64,000 nt of DNA, taken from positions 57,963 to 121,962 of the forward strand of contig UQFE01000004.1 in assembly GCA_900540255.1 (NCBI GenBank), written 5' to 3'. Both the position numbers and the translations under genes were made by a program. Below the pieces are notes generated by a model. The model did no database searches. It was given only the letters and a program-made list of their open reading frames with translations, and was not told the origin of the DNA. This stretch comes from an uncultured Clostridium sp. Its GTDB lineage: Bacteria; Bacillota; Clostridia; Clostridiales; Clostridiaceae. Below are positions 39,969 through 48,953 of this stretch, one piece after another (within the stretch, counting starts at the first letter, position 1; each line of letters opens with the position of its first letter).

Positions 39969-40258
39969 TTATTTTATTAAAATTATCAAATTATTTTCCA
40001 TTAAAACTCTTAAAGAAAAACTTCTTGAAATTCCATCTTTAAAATCTAATGTTATTTTATCTGCCTTTATGTTTTTAACCTTAGCATCACCATATTGTCT
40101 ATGATAAACAATATCGCCTTTTTTAATTCCATAATCTACGTTATTACTTTCTTCTTCTAAACCACTTTCTAATATAAATCTAGATACATCACTAAACTTA
40201 CCTCTAATAGTCTTAGGTGAAAAAACATATAAATTTTTAATAGCTCTAGTAATTGCAA
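39969..40258 (-). CDS. UvrD/PcrA-like helicase, exon 2 (3' part of the intron-split gene)
   Basis: This exon supplies the C-terminal 96 residues of the helicase that begins at 43376. It opens within motif VI: the first bases TTGCAATTACTAGAGC complete TATG from exon 1 to give FYVAITRAIKNLYVF, the expected motif VI of SF1A helicases. The rest is a variable tail ending in an SH3-like fold (KKGDIVYHRQYGDAKVKNIKADKITLDFKDG), common in PcrA C-termini. The reading frame upstream of 40258 belongs to the intron and is not part of the protein. Together the exons encode 664 residues (1995 bases). Confidence 0.8.
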
Positions 40259-41671
40259 ATAGTGATAGGTAATCCTTTGATTTTATCTCCGAATTTTCCC
40301 CCACTCCACACCGTGCGTGCGACTTTCATCGCACACGGCGCTCCATCTATTTTATTAATTATATAATTATCAAATTGATTGTTTATTTATCACACTTTAT
40401 TCAACCCACACATAACTCTATATTTGTTTAGAACTTTGATTTTCATATAGTTAGGAACTTCTTCTCTTGTTAGATTTACTTTATGCACCAATTTGTGACA
40501 ATCCTCTCTTAATAAAATTAAGTTTGAATACTCATTTGTCCCTCCCATGCTCAATGGTATTTTATGATGGCTAATATTATTAAGTAAAGATAAACCCTAC
40601 TAATCAACCATGTCATATTAGTACAAATATCATAATACTGAAAAATATCCCTAAGATAAACTAATACATAATCATAATTTTTATTATACATACTCCATTT
40701 TAGCCTTTTCTTAGTTTCACTCCAAATCTTCTTTTGGTTTTTGGGAGCTATAACGAATGTATGCCTTTTCTTGCTACTTTTAGAAAGTTTATATCCGACA
40801 AAATTTAATCTAACATCTTGTGTCAACCTTATTAATTTTGTTTTATCATTATTAATTTCAAGTTTATTTTCTTTACACCAATCTTCAAATAGCATTATTG
40901 CATCATATATATCATATTTACCTTTACTGATTAATATTATGTCTTTTATTTTCTAATGATTTATTAAACAATCTTTCTTCTAATTCATTTAAGCAATATC
41001 TACTTAAATCTTTTTCTTTTACATTCAATCTATCGCCTTATTTCCTTATAGGATAGCGATAATTTATAATTAATAAATTAGACTTAGGGCCTTCCCTCCA
41101 CTGTTTATTATCACAGTTTCGTAGGTACTATGCCCCTACTGACATCCCTATTCATAACTCTTTCGCTTAGCTTCCCCAAGTTATTACTAAATCGTTAGGG
41201 ACTTCAAACGTTCCGAAATCACTAGGTATATAATTATACTTAGGCCCTACCTTTATCCCGACAACCCAAATTAATTAGAACAACCCATTAGTTCTATCCA
41301 TCTAAGTCCGTACGAAAACTTATTTGGAGAGTTGATAATTACCTAACATTTCTACTAGGCGCTCTACGAGACGTACATTCAGTAGTTCGTCATTACTTTA
41401 GTAAATACTAGCCATATACAATTCCCTATCCGCATTACTTTCGCAGTATGTTTAACCTTGCCTCAGCTTAACCTGTTAGGGCTACTCAATGCGACTTCAC
41501 CCAGCTTCACACAATTCAATTACTCAAATTGCATGTGGGAGTATTAATAGCCATCTAGCCACGGATTTTATAGGGTAATCCGCCGTGGTCTCGTGATTTC
41601 AGTTGTCATTACAACTTAGTTGTAACGCGGTTAATCCTTCGCTTATGCGATTTCTAACCAACGTTTCGCAC
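40259..41671 (-). mobile_element. group II intron with decayed intron-encoded protein
   Basis: The minus strand begins at 41671 with GUGCG, the canonical group II 5' end, and ends at 40259 with a domain VI-like segment finishing AU. Domain V is intact at 40306-40343 (GAGCGCCGUGUGCGAUGAAAGUCGCACGCACGGUGU), including the AGC triad, GAAA tetraloop and stem. The 5' 600 bases show structured, GC-richer domain I sequence unlike the surrounding genes. A possible EBS1 (GAUAGAA, about 41292-41298) can pair with TTCTAT at the end of exon 1. Removing exactly 1413 bases restores the helicase frame. The internal reverse transcriptase gene is badly deleted. Confidence 0.88.
40390..41028 (-). pseudogene. 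remnant of group II intron reverse transcriptase/maturase
   Basis: Only pieces of the intron-encoded protein remain. An N-terminal fragment starts at a TTG near 41028 (NVKEKDLSRYCLNELEERLF...) and stops after about 35 residues. In another frame, 40551-40895 encodes part of the RT region after the active site and the thumb/maturase X domain (EDWCKENKLEINNDKTKLIRL, then RLNFVGYKLSKSSKKRHTF). A third frame, ending at 40390, holds an HNH endonuclease end (HHKIPLSMGGTNEYSNLILL, then REDCHKLVHKVN). The YADD catalytic core is missing, so the intron cannot retrohome by itself and would need a maturase in trans. Confidence 0.85.
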
Positions 41672-43376
41672 CATAGAAAAGTCTTCTTTCCTCTTCTAAA
41701 TTATCTTCTATTGATGATTTATGTGGAATTGTTTCTTCTACACAATTAATAATAAATACATTTTTAAATTCCATACCTTTTACACCATGAATAGTACTTA
41801 AAATAACACCATCTTTAATAATTTTATTCTTTTCAATTTCCTCTTTAACATTTTCAACATGAGTTAAAAATTCAATAATAGTTTTAAATCCCTCTGCAGC
41901 ACCTTTTAATTCTTCTAACACCTCTTCTAAGTCACTAAAATTTTGATTAAACTTATTTGCATATTCTCTTAAATAATCTATATACCCCAGCGAAGATATT
42001 ATATATTGGATTGCACTTCCTAATGAAATTTTATTAAGATAACTAATATCACTTTTTAATTCATTTAACTTTTTTGCTTGAAATGGAGCTGTATCATTTT
42101 TATCTATTAAAATATCAAATACATTTTTATGCTCTTCATATTTAGACACATAACTTAAATTACTTTTACTTATATATCTAAAAGGTTTATTTATAATTGA
42201 ATTAAAAGCTACTTTATTAAATGGGTCTATAGATAAAGTTAAGTAATTAATTATATCTTTACATATAAAATGCTCAAAAAAATTATATCCTTTATCTAAT
42301 AAAATAAATGGAATTTTTCTTCTTGTAAAACTATCAATTAAACTTCTTGCTTCTATATTTGTTCTATAAAGAATTGCATTGTTACTATAAGATTCCCCAA
42401 CAATTTTTTTAATAATATTTGCTATTTCCTCACCTTGAACATATTCGTTATATGGCTTTAAAAATTTTATAATTCCTTTTTCATTTTCATAGGATATTAT
42501 TTCTTTTTTATTTCTTCCTATATTATTGCAAATTAATTTTTTAGATATATCAACTATATTTTTCTTACTTCTATAATTAGTTGTTAAGTATACCTTTTTA
42601 CCATTTTTAAATGAACTATGAAAATCAACCATATACTTTGGTTTAGAACCTCTAAAAGAATAAATACATTGATCTTCATCTCCAACTGCAAATAATTCAT
42701 TCCCTTGATTTATAAGCTTAATAAACTCAATTTGTAATTCATCACAATCTTGAAATTCATCTACTAGCACATATTTAAATAATCCTCTATAACCATTTAA
42801 AATTCTTTCATTATTTTTTAATAAATATAAAACTCTTATTGATAAATCGTCAAAATCCCATAATTGTTCCTTTGCTTTATACTCTTCATACTGTTCATAA
42901 CACTCCTTAAATATCTCATTAGAAATTGTAGGCTTAAAATTTTCTATATTTCCTAATGAAGTTTTGAAAAGAGAAATATTATTTAAAACTTCACGTATCT
43001 TATCATCATTAACATCATCAAAGTATTTACTTAATATTACTCTTATGATACTATGACATTTCCCACTTTCTATAATATTTATTTTGTATCCTTCTCTTAA
43101 TAAAATCTTATAAAATAACCCATGAAAAGTCCCAAAAAAAGGTGAAACAGTTTTATTAAAAGTATTTTTATATCTATTTTTCATATTTTCTGCTGCTGCC
43201 TTAGTAAATGTTATAACTATTATATCTCTTGTCCTTGCTTTTCTTTCTTCTATTAAATAATTAACCCTATTTATTATAACTGTAGTTTTTCCTGAACCAG
43301 GCGCAGCTACTACTAAAACATTTTTTTCTTTTATTTTAATAGCATTAACCTGATAATTATCTAATAATACTTTCAT
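41672..43376 (-). CDS. UvrD/PcrA-like SF1 helicase, exon 1 (5' part)
   Basis: The first 568 codons of an SF1A DNA helicase. Seen in order: Q-like QVNAIKIKEKNVLVVAAPGSGKTTVI (Walker A at about 26-33), TFTKAAAENM (Ia), LVDEFQDCDELQ (Walker B near 210), GDEDQCIYSFRGSKPKYMV (III), LTTNYRSKKNI (IV), STIHGVKGMEFKNVFIINCVEE (V) and EERRLFY at the edge of motif VI. The frame then enters the group II intron, where an unspliced transcript would add GAKRWLEIA and stop. Unspliced, the helicase would lack its Arg finger motif. It is smaller than PcrA (664 residues when spliced). Confidence 0.85.
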
Positions 43377-43498
43377 ATATTCTCCTTTAAACTATTTATT
43401 TTAATTATTGACAATATGTTTATATAAATAACCATATTGTAATAATTTATATATAGTTGTACAATATCTTTAGGTATTTTTCAATAAAGGAGATAAAT

Positions 43499-44965
43499 AT
43501 GGAAAATTTAATGAGATTTGACGTTACTAATGAAAGAAATCTTACAATGTTAGTTGATTTTTACGAATTAACAATGGCTAACGGTTATTTTAATAAAGGT
43601 GTTGAAGATAGAATAGCTTATTTTGACATGTACTTTAGAAGAGTGCCTGATGGTGGAGGATATTGTATTATGGCTGGTGTAGACCAATTAATTCAATATT
43701 TAAATAGCCTTAAATTTACTGAAAGCGATATAAAATATTTAGAAAGTAAAAATATTTTTTCAGAAGAATTTTTAAATTACTTAAGAAACTTTAAGTTTAC
43801 TTGCGATGTATGGGCTGTCCCTGAAGGTAATCCTGTATTTCCAAATCAGCCTTTAGTAACAGTTAGAGGCCCTGTTGTCCAAGCGCAATTTATTGAAACC
43901 ATGATTCTTTTAACGATTAATCATCAAACCTTAATTGCAACTAAAGCTAATAGAATATGTAGAGCTGCTGAAGAAAGAACTGTAATGGAATTTGGTTCTA
44001 GACGTGCACAAGGATATGATGGTGCTATTTACGGTGCAAGGGCTTCTATTATAGGTGGTTGTGATTCTACCGCTTGTACAATTGCTGATAAATATTTTGA
44101 TATTCCTGCTGTTGGAACAATGGCACATAGTTGGGTTCAATTATTTGATACTGAATATGAAGCATTTAAGTCTTGGGCTGAGACATATCCTGATAACTGC
44201 TCTCTATTAATCGATACTTATAATGTTTTAAAGTCTGGATTACCAAACGCTATAAAAGTATTTGATAAAATATTATCTCCTCTTGGTAAAAGACCAACAG
44301 GAATAAGAATAGATTCTGGCGATATAACTTATTTAACAAAAAAATGCAGAAAAGCTCTTGATGCTGCTGGTTATTCTGATTGTAAAATAATAGTTTCTAA
44401 TTCACTTGATGAACATATTATAAGAGATGTTTTAGCTCAAGGGGCATGTATAGATGCTTTTGGTGTTGGTGAAAGATTAATTACAGCTAAGTCTGAACCT
44501 GTATTTGGTGGTGTTTACAAACTTGTTGCTGTAGAAAAAGATTCTAAAATAATTCCCAAAATTAAAATTAGTGAAAATAGCGAAAAAATTACTAATCCTG
44601 GTTTTAAGAAAATATACAGATTATTTGATAAAACAACAGATGTAGCTATAGCTGATATTATTTCACTAAACGATGAATCAATAGATGAAAATTCTGAATT
44701 AGAAATTTTTGATCCAGTTCATACTTGGAAAAGAAAAAAAGTAACTAACTTCTACGCTAAAGATTTGCTTGTTAAGATATTTGATAAAGGTAATCAAGTA
44801 TACTCTTCACCTTCAGTTTTAGAAATTAAAGATTTTTCTAAACAAGAAGTATCAAAATTATGGCCTGAAATATTAAGATTTGAAAATCCTCATACTTATT
44901 ATGTAGATCTTTCTTCTAAGTTATGGAACTTAAAACAAGAATTATTATTAGAAAAATCAAATTAA
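43499..44965 (+). CDS. pncB: nicotinate phosphoribosyltransferase
   Basis: A 488-residue enzyme of NAD salvage that converts nicotinate and PRPP to nicotinate mononucleotide. Motifs: LTMLVDFYELTMANGYF at the start (the family YELTM signature), FRRVPDGGGYCIMAGV, FGSRRAQGYDGAIYGARASIIGGCDSTA near 163-190, VGTMAHSWVQLFDTE near 206 with the phosphorylatable His, and GIRIDSGDITYLTKK near 285. The start is set at the ATG at 43499 behind AAAGGAGAT; a longer frame from 43457 has no ribosome site. A 14-bp terminator follows. Confidence 0.95.
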   Translation: MENLMRFDVTNERNLTMLVDFYELTMANGYFNKGVEDRIAYFDMYFRRVPDGGGYCIMAGVDQLIQYLNSLKFTESDIKYLESKNIFSEEFLNYLRNFKFTCDVWAVPEGNPVFPNQPLVTVRGPVVQAQFIETMILLTINHQTLIATKANRICRAAEERTVMEFGSRRAQGYDGAIYGARASIIGGCDSTACTIADKYFDIPAVGTMAHSWVQLFDTEYEAFKSWAETYPDNCSLLIDTYNVLKSGLPNAIKVFDKILSPLGKRPTGIRIDSGDITYLTKKCRKALDAAGYSDCKIIVSNSLDEHIIRDVLAQGACIDAFGVGERLITAKSEPVFGGVYKLVAVEKDSKIIPKIKISENSEKITNPGFKKIYRLFDKTTDVAIADIISLNDESIDENSELEIFDPVHTWKRKKVTNFYAKDLLVKIFDKGNQVYSSPSVLEIKDFSKQEVSKLWPEILRFENPHTYYVDLSSKLWNLKQELLLEKSN

Positions 44966-44966
44966 T

Positions 44967-45002
44967 AAAGAAATCGCTGAATTAAAACTCAGCGATTTCT
45001 TT
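44967..45002. terminator. bidirectional terminator after pncB
   Basis: AAAGAAATCGCTGA and TCAGCGATTTCTTT form a perfect 14-bp stem around ATTAAAAC. It also covers the last codons of the convergent gene at 45001. Confidence 0.85.
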
Positions 45003-45227
45003 ATTGATCTTTATATTCAATATATGATGGTATAATATATTCTAAATTAGATTCTTCTTGAGAATATGCAAAATTCTCATCAACTATTCCCTTAAAAGTA
45101 ACTCTTTCGCCTGTTAAGTGCTCAACAAAAGGACAAGTTTCATTATTATTGTTTGTTGGACTCATTGGACATTCATCATTGCAACTAACTCTTTCCCTTT
45201 TATTTGACCAAAATGGACACTTACTCA
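45001..45227 (-). CDS. small cysteine-containing conserved hypothetical protein
   Basis: About 75 residues. The N-terminal half carries six conserved-looking cysteines in KCPFWSNKRERVSCNDECPMSPTNNNNETCPFVEH, suggesting zinc or iron-sulfur binding; the C-terminal half is acidic and aromatic. No export signal. The start at 45227 (MSKCPFW) is preferred because GGGGG lies eight bases before it; the earlier in-frame ATG overlaps that site. I do not recognise a named family. The 3' end overlaps the shared terminator with pncB. Confidence 0.6.
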
Positions 45228-45419
45228 TAACCCATACCCCCATTGTTTATAAACAAAACTATAACTTTATATTTCAAATTTTATTGAAATAATCACTTAT
45301 GTAATATCTTTACGCATCCACAAATTTTAACTTATTATAAATACTACCATTTTTACTATTTATATATAATATAACATATTTTATCAGCAAATCAACACTT
45401 TAATATTATTTAAAATAAA

Positions 45420-45432
45420 AAAGCACTAATTT
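45420..45432 (-). terminator. distal arm of a terminator split by an IS3 relic
   Basis: AAAGCACTAATTT at 45420-45432 is the exact inverted complement of AAATTAGTGCTTT at 46178-46190, which follows the stop codon of the gene at 46200. On the minus strand this arm is followed by TTTTTATTTTAAA, the expected U-tract. The 745-bp gap is filled by the IS3 relic. Confidence 0.65.
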
Positions 45433-45449
45433 CAATAAACTATCCCCTT

Positions 45450-46164
45450 TGTCAAGGACAGTTTAAAAAAGAGTAGACTAATTTAAGAGATGATTTCTGT
45501 ATTGAACAGGAGTCATCTTTTTTAAATTCCATTGACCTCTAAAATTATTATAATAATCTATATATTCAGTTATTTATTTAACTAATTCTTCAAACGTTTC
45601 ACATTCTTTAATAGAGGTTTCATCTTTTAAATGTCCAAAGAAAGATTCCTGCGAGGCGTTATCCCAACAGTTACCACACCTAGACATAGATTGGCCTAAA
45701 TTATAAGTTTTAACTTTCTTTTGAAATATCGGACTTGTATAATGAGCTCCTTGATCTGAATGTATAAATGAGTCATTTCTAAGAATACTACTATTATTTT
45801 TAATTAATTTATCAATTGTATCCGTTACTATATCAATTTTAAGACTTTTTGAAATATTATAAGCTAAAATCTCATTAGTACACGCATCTAAAATGGTTGA
45901 CAAATACGCCTTCTGTCCATGTTTGAAAAATAGATAAGATTTACCTTTTTCATTCTCGGCAATAAATAATCTTTTAAATTCATCAGTATATGTAATTCCT
46001 TTTCACTAACCTTTTAACATATTTATTTTTATATAGTATTTCTATATCTTTACTTGAAAATAACTTTTTACTCATTTGTACTCACTCATAATCTTATAAC
46101 TCTATTATAAATAGAAAAACCCTATAGGGTAGACTTTTTTATCGTGTCTACTCTATAGGGTACA
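45450..46164 (-). mobile_element. decayed IS3-family (IS150-like) insertion sequence
   Basis: A short IS3-type element of about 715 bp with TG...CA-like ends: TGTCAAGGACAGTTTAAAAAAG at the left and, read inward from the right, TGTACCCTATAGAGTAGACACGATAAAAAAG, which share a GACA...TAAAAAAG block. A second inverted repeat, CCCTATAGGGTAGAC/GTCTACTCTATAGGG, lies within the right end. Intact IS3 elements are 1.2-1.5 kb, so about half is lost. No clear target duplication is visible; exact ends are estimates. Confidence 0.7.
45478..46075 (-). pseudogene. IS3-family transposase relic (orfA start joined to orfB end)
   Basis: The frame begins with an orfA-like helix-turn-helix segment (MSKKLFSSKDIEILYKNKYVKR, shifted into TYTDEFKRLFIAENEKGK), then a deletion joins it to the C-terminal half of the orfB integrase core. 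That part has TILDACTNEILAYNISKS, the DDE region HSDQGAHYTSPIFQ and MSRCGNCWDNASQESFFGHLKDE with the final Glu. After ECETFEELVK there is one in-frame TAA followed by the genuine C-terminus (ITEYIDYYNNFRGQWNLKKMTPVQYR). Not functional. Confidence 0.8.
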
Positions 46165-46199
46165 TTTTATAATAAAAAATTAGTGCTTTAAAGCATATT

Positions 46200-46526
46200 T
46201 TATTTAATACCTGAATTCTTAACTACAGAAATTTTTATTATTTCATTTTGGAATGCTTTTAATAATGCTTTTTCTAATACCTTTTGCTGATTAAAATTTT
46301 CAATATCTCTACATTCTGCAAATACTTTATTTAATTCACCTTCAACATTTGTATAAGTTAATGTTACATATGGTTTTTCATATTCTACATCTACTATTTT
46401 TAAACCCCAAGATATTTGGGCATAATCTCCATCAAGAGTTAATTTAGTTAAAGATTTTAATTTTTCATTTTCTTCAGTTGGATCATTAATTATTAATAAT
46501 TCATCGCCTACTTTATATTTTGCCAT
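46200..46526 (-). CDS. conserved hypothetical protein with an SH3-like start
   Basis: A 108-residue cytosolic protein beginning AKYKVGDELLIINDPTEENEKLKSL, then a strand-rich part (YAQISWGLKIVDVEYEKPYVTLTYTN) and a C-terminal helix (VLEKALLKAFQNEIIKISVVK). No catalytic motif, signal peptide or cysteine pattern is seen and the family is not recognised. An AGGAGGAG site precedes the ATG. Its terminator has been divided by an IS3 relic: the near arm directly follows the stop codon and the far arm with the U-tract is 745 bases away. Confidence 0.6.
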   Translation of the reverse strand: MAKYKVGDELLIINDPTEENEKLKSLTKLTLDGDYAQISWGLKIVDVEYEKPYVTLTYTNVEGELNKVFAECRDIENFNQQKVLEKALLKAFQNEIIKISVVKNSGIK

Positions 46527-46713
46527 AAAAATTCTCCTCCTTTATTTTAAATATAATAACAAATTATATGTTATGCATTTTCTAACTTTAATATACACAA
46601 CTAAAGCTTAAATATCGCACACAATATATCAACTATTATATTCACAATATCATATAATGAATATTTTTACAATGCAATTTTTTACATTTATATTTATTAA
46701 TTAATAAATATTA

Positions 46714-46743
46714 TTGACAAATAATTATATTTTCTAATATAAT
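46714..46743 (+). promoter_or_regulatory. sigma-A promoter of the Fur-family gene
   Basis: TTGACA (46714-46719), an 18-base spacer and TATAAT (46738-46743), followed by AATTATAATAACTAAATATAGG. The AATTATAATAACTAA region may hold a Fur/PerR-type operator for autoregulation, which is inference. Confidence 0.75.
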
Positions 46744-46774
46744 TATAATAACTAAATATAGGAAGGTGTCATTA

Positions 46775-47182
46775 ATGGAAGATATAATTTTAACTTTTAA
46801 AGAAAAAAAATTAAAATTAACTCCTCAAAGATTAGCTGTTTATCAATACTTAAAAAGCACAACTGAACATCCTTCAGCCGAAACAATTTATAAAGCACTA
46901 CAACCTAATTACCCAACTATGAGTCTTGCTACAGTTTATAAAACTCTTAAGACTTTAGTTGAAATTGGATTAGTTCAAGAATTAAATGTCGGTGAAGGAA
47001 ACTTTAGATACGATGGTAACTGTAAAGAACACGGACATATACAATGTATTAAATGTGGTAAAGTTAATGACTTATGCAATGTAGATTTTTCTCCATTAAA
47101 TAAAATGGTTGAAGAAAATAGTAATTATAAGGTAAAATGGAATAAGCTTTTCTTTTATGGATTTTGCAAAGATTGTCAGTAG
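46775..47182 (+). CDS. Fur-family transcriptional regulator (PerR/Fur type)
   Basis: A 135-residue metalloregulator. Winged helix: LKLTPQRLAVYQYL and the recognition region PTMSLATVYKTLKTLVEIGLVQEL. Metal sites: HEHP-like TTEHPSAETIY, DGNCKEHGHIQCIKCGKV with two His and a CxxC zinc pair, and a final CKDC. The CxxC pairs indicate the structural zinc seen in PerR and Fur. PerR (peroxide) and Fur (iron) cannot be separated safely by eye. The ATG at 46775 follows GGAAGG; an in-frame GTG at 46766 overlaps that site and is rejected. A terminator overlaps the 3' end. Confidence 0.88.
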   Translation: MEDIILTFKEKKLKLTPQRLAVYQYLKSTTEHPSAETIYKALQPNYPTMSLATVYKTLKTLVEIGLVQELNVGEGNFRYDGNCKEHGHIQCIKCGKVNDLCNVDFSPLNKMVEENSNYKVKWNKLFFYGFCKDCQ

Positions 47183-47200
47183 AAGTTCTACTGACTTTTT
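47175..47200 (+). terminator. terminator overlapping the Fur-family stop codon
   Basis: GTCAGTAGAA and TTCTACTGAC pair perfectly with no loop beyond the turn bases, followed by TTTTTTGTTTT. Confidence 0.75.
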
Positions 47201-47255
47201 TGTTTTCTTAAAGTTATTAATAATCATATATTTACATATAATTTACTGAGGTGAT

Positions 47256-48182
47256 ATGATGTATATTATTAATAAAGTAAAAAAAAATATTTTAAAATTA
47301 TCTCTATTAATTTCTTTAATTATCATTTTAAGTTTTTACCATAATACATATAAAAAAAATGTAAAGACTATTCCTTCTTTTGGTTATAACATTCAAAATA
47401 ATCATGAATATGACTTCGATGGAGATGGAGAAAATGATGAACTTTCTATAATTTCAACAAATTCAACCTATTCAATAAAAATAAAAAATTCTTTTGGAGA
47501 CACCTTATTAAAAAGTAATGAATTTGACTACTCATTACTTGATATTTCCCCCTATTGTGCCATAAATATTTCTTACATAGACTTAAACAGAAATAAGATA
47601 CCCGAAATAATAATAAGTGGATTAAAAAATAATAAATCTACATTTTATATTTTTCAATGGAAAAATAATAGTTTCCAAGAAGTATTTTTTACACAAAATA
47701 ATATTCTTGCTATTATTGACTATAATAATTCAAGAACTCCAAAAATTTATACAACTTCTTCCTTTAAAGCTGATGAAGCTACTACTGGTTATATTTTAAA
47801 TTCTTCAACATTAAAAGATATAACATTTAGTGCCCCTAAAATACCTTCTTTAGCTACTATGCAATTTTTTATTGACTGCATTGAAGCTGATTATGAGTTA
47901 GATGATGTTCCTGATATCTTCACTGATAATATAAAAAGTGAAGAATTAGGACTATTATGGAACTTAAATAAAAATAACTATAACTATAGCTTTCAAAAAG
48001 CTTATTGCTATGATAGCACTTGGGATGAATTTGGGAATCCTACAACCCTTTATTGGACACTTTCATTTCAAAAAAATAATTTTACAAATGATAATTCTAA
48101 CCCTAAAGAGCTTATATTATATATAACTGTAGAATATACAGATTCTAATCAATTCAAAATTTCATCAATTTTAAAAAAATAA
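47256..48182 (+). CDS. membrane-anchored protein with an EF-hand-like/VCBS repeat
   Basis: A 308-residue protein with a signal-anchor (about residues 10-29). The extracellular part contains YDFDGDGENDELSII near residue 52, the calcium-binding DxDxDGxxD loop of FG-GAP/VCBS-type repeats, and a second degenerate repeat (YIDLNRNKIPEIIISG). Such pairs are common in clostridial surface proteins of unknown role. The C-terminal half has several aromatic strands (YWTLSFQKNNFTND; ELILYITVEYT). GAGGTGAT precedes the double ATG. It stands alone and is followed by a region of strong hairpins. Confidence 0.65.
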   Translation: MMYIINKVKKNILKLSLLISLIIILSFYHNTYKKNVKTIPSFGYNIQNNHEYDFDGDGENDELSIISTNSTYSIKIKNSFGDTLLKSNEFDYSLLDISPYCAINISYIDLNRNKIPEIIISGLKNNKSTFYIFQWKNNSFQEVFFTQNNILAIIDYNNSRTPKIYTTSSFKADEATTGYILNSSTLKDITFSAPKIPSLATMQFFIDCIEADYELDDVPDIFTDNIKSEELGLLWNLNKNNYNYSFQKAYCYDSTWDEFGNPTTLYWTLSFQKNNFTNDNSNPKELILYITVEYTDSNQFKISSILKK

Positions 48183-48189
48183 TTTAAAA

Positions 48190-48300
48190 GGCCGCTATAA
48201 AAGCGGCCCAAAAGGGGGATGGGGGTTTAGCTTTAATGAAGATTTTTCTTCATTTGCTATAGGAGAATACTCTCCGGTACAGTTATAGTATTAACTGATA
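48190..48300. other. intergenic run of four hairpins of unknown role
   Basis: Between two convergent genes lie four consecutive inverted repeats: GGCCGCT/AGCGGCC (48190-48208), ATGAAGA-TTTT-TCTTCAT extended by TAGC/GCTA (about 48228-48259), GGAGA-ATAC-TCTCC within CTATA...TATAG (about 48258-48287), and CAGTTA-TAGTAT-TAACTG (about 48280-48297). The first hairpin could be a terminator but lacks a U-tract; a GGGGGATGGGGG tract separates it from the second. The tRNA, riboswitch and ncRNA classes I know do not match. Confidence 0.5.
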
Positions 48301-48327
48301 CTTAAATTTTATACATTTTTAAATATT

Positions 48328-48843
48328 TTAATCATCAAATATACCATCATTATACATAGTAATTATCTTATCTATGAATTTTCCTCTTTCACCGTTAACT
48401 ATTGTTCTAATGGCCCTTAACATCTGTATGTTTTCATCATTTCTTTCACCATTTATATCTAAATTCATGTTCTTATTTAAATTTTCATCATTACTATTAA
48501 TCTTACCTTTTTCTTTTGAACGTTGATTGGTTTGATTATTTGAATTATTATTGATATTTCCATCTGAACTCATTGGATTGCCCATATTGCCCATTAAATT
48601 TCCTAAATTTAAATTATTAAAATCAAATCCTTGTGTACTCATTGATTGCAGTAAACTATTTATCTGATTCATATCAATATTTCCAAACATACTACTCAAT
48701 AATTGATTAGGATTTATACCAAATGGTCCATTATTATATGTTGCTCTATTATTATTCATATTATTTACGTTAGCATTATTTCTATTATTTGTTGTATTCA
48801 TACAATTAGTATCTCTTCCACCCTTATGCTTACGCTTGGACAT
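48328..48843 (-). CDS. asparagine/methionine-rich low-complexity protein, possible spore coat protein
   Basis: A 171-residue protein with a basic start (SKRKHKGGRDTNC), a long Asn-, Met- and Gly-rich middle (NNRNNANVNNMNNNRATYNN; LGNLMGNMGNPMSSDG), and a more ordered C-terminus of about 35 residues (NIQMLRAIRTIVNGERGKFIDKIITMYNDGIFDD). No export signal. The composition fits spore-surface proteins. It shares strand and neighbourhood with two Cys/Gly-rich proteins. An AGTGGAGGTACT site precedes the ATG. The family is not recognised. Confidence 0.5.
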   Translation of the reverse strand: MSKRKHKGGRDTNCMNTTNNRNNANVNNMNNNRATYNNGPFGINPNQLLSSMFGNIDMNQINSLLQSMSTQGFDFNNLNLGNLMGNMGNPMSSDGNINNNSNNQTNQRSKEKGKINSNDENLNKNMNLDINGERNDENIQMLRAIRTIVNGERGKFIDKIITMYNDGIFDD

Positions 48844-48920
48844 ATAAGTACCTCCACTTTATTTCTTTACTCTATTATATGTAATTAACTAATATATGTT
48901 TATAAAAAAGGACATTTTTT

Positions 48921-48944
48921 TGGAGGGTCTTTTAGAACCCTCCA
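48921..48944 (-). terminator. hairpin downstream of the Cys-rich gene at 48954
   Basis: GGAGGGTC and GAACCCTCC pair around TTTTA. On the minus strand the stem is followed by an A-run and only later by TTTTTT, so it is an atypical terminator. Confidence 0.45.
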
Positions 48945-48953
48945 TCCTCTTAA

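Noticed and set aside
40259..40304. Apparent ATG start (MGENSEIKSK) for a separate 111-residue protein
   Set aside because: These codons are group II intron domain VI sequence; the protein is exon 2 of the helicase.
41643..41671. Apparent C-terminus GAKRWLEIA of the helicase
   Set aside because: It is read-through into the 5' end of the group II intron (GUGCG...).
43457..43498. Fourteen extra N-terminal codons for pncB
   Set aside because: The AAAGGAGAT site at 43486-43494 points to the ATG at 43499, and the extension is not part of the family.
46766..46774. GTG start for the Fur-family gene
   Set aside because: It overlaps the Shine-Dalgarno site; the ATG at 46775 fits better.
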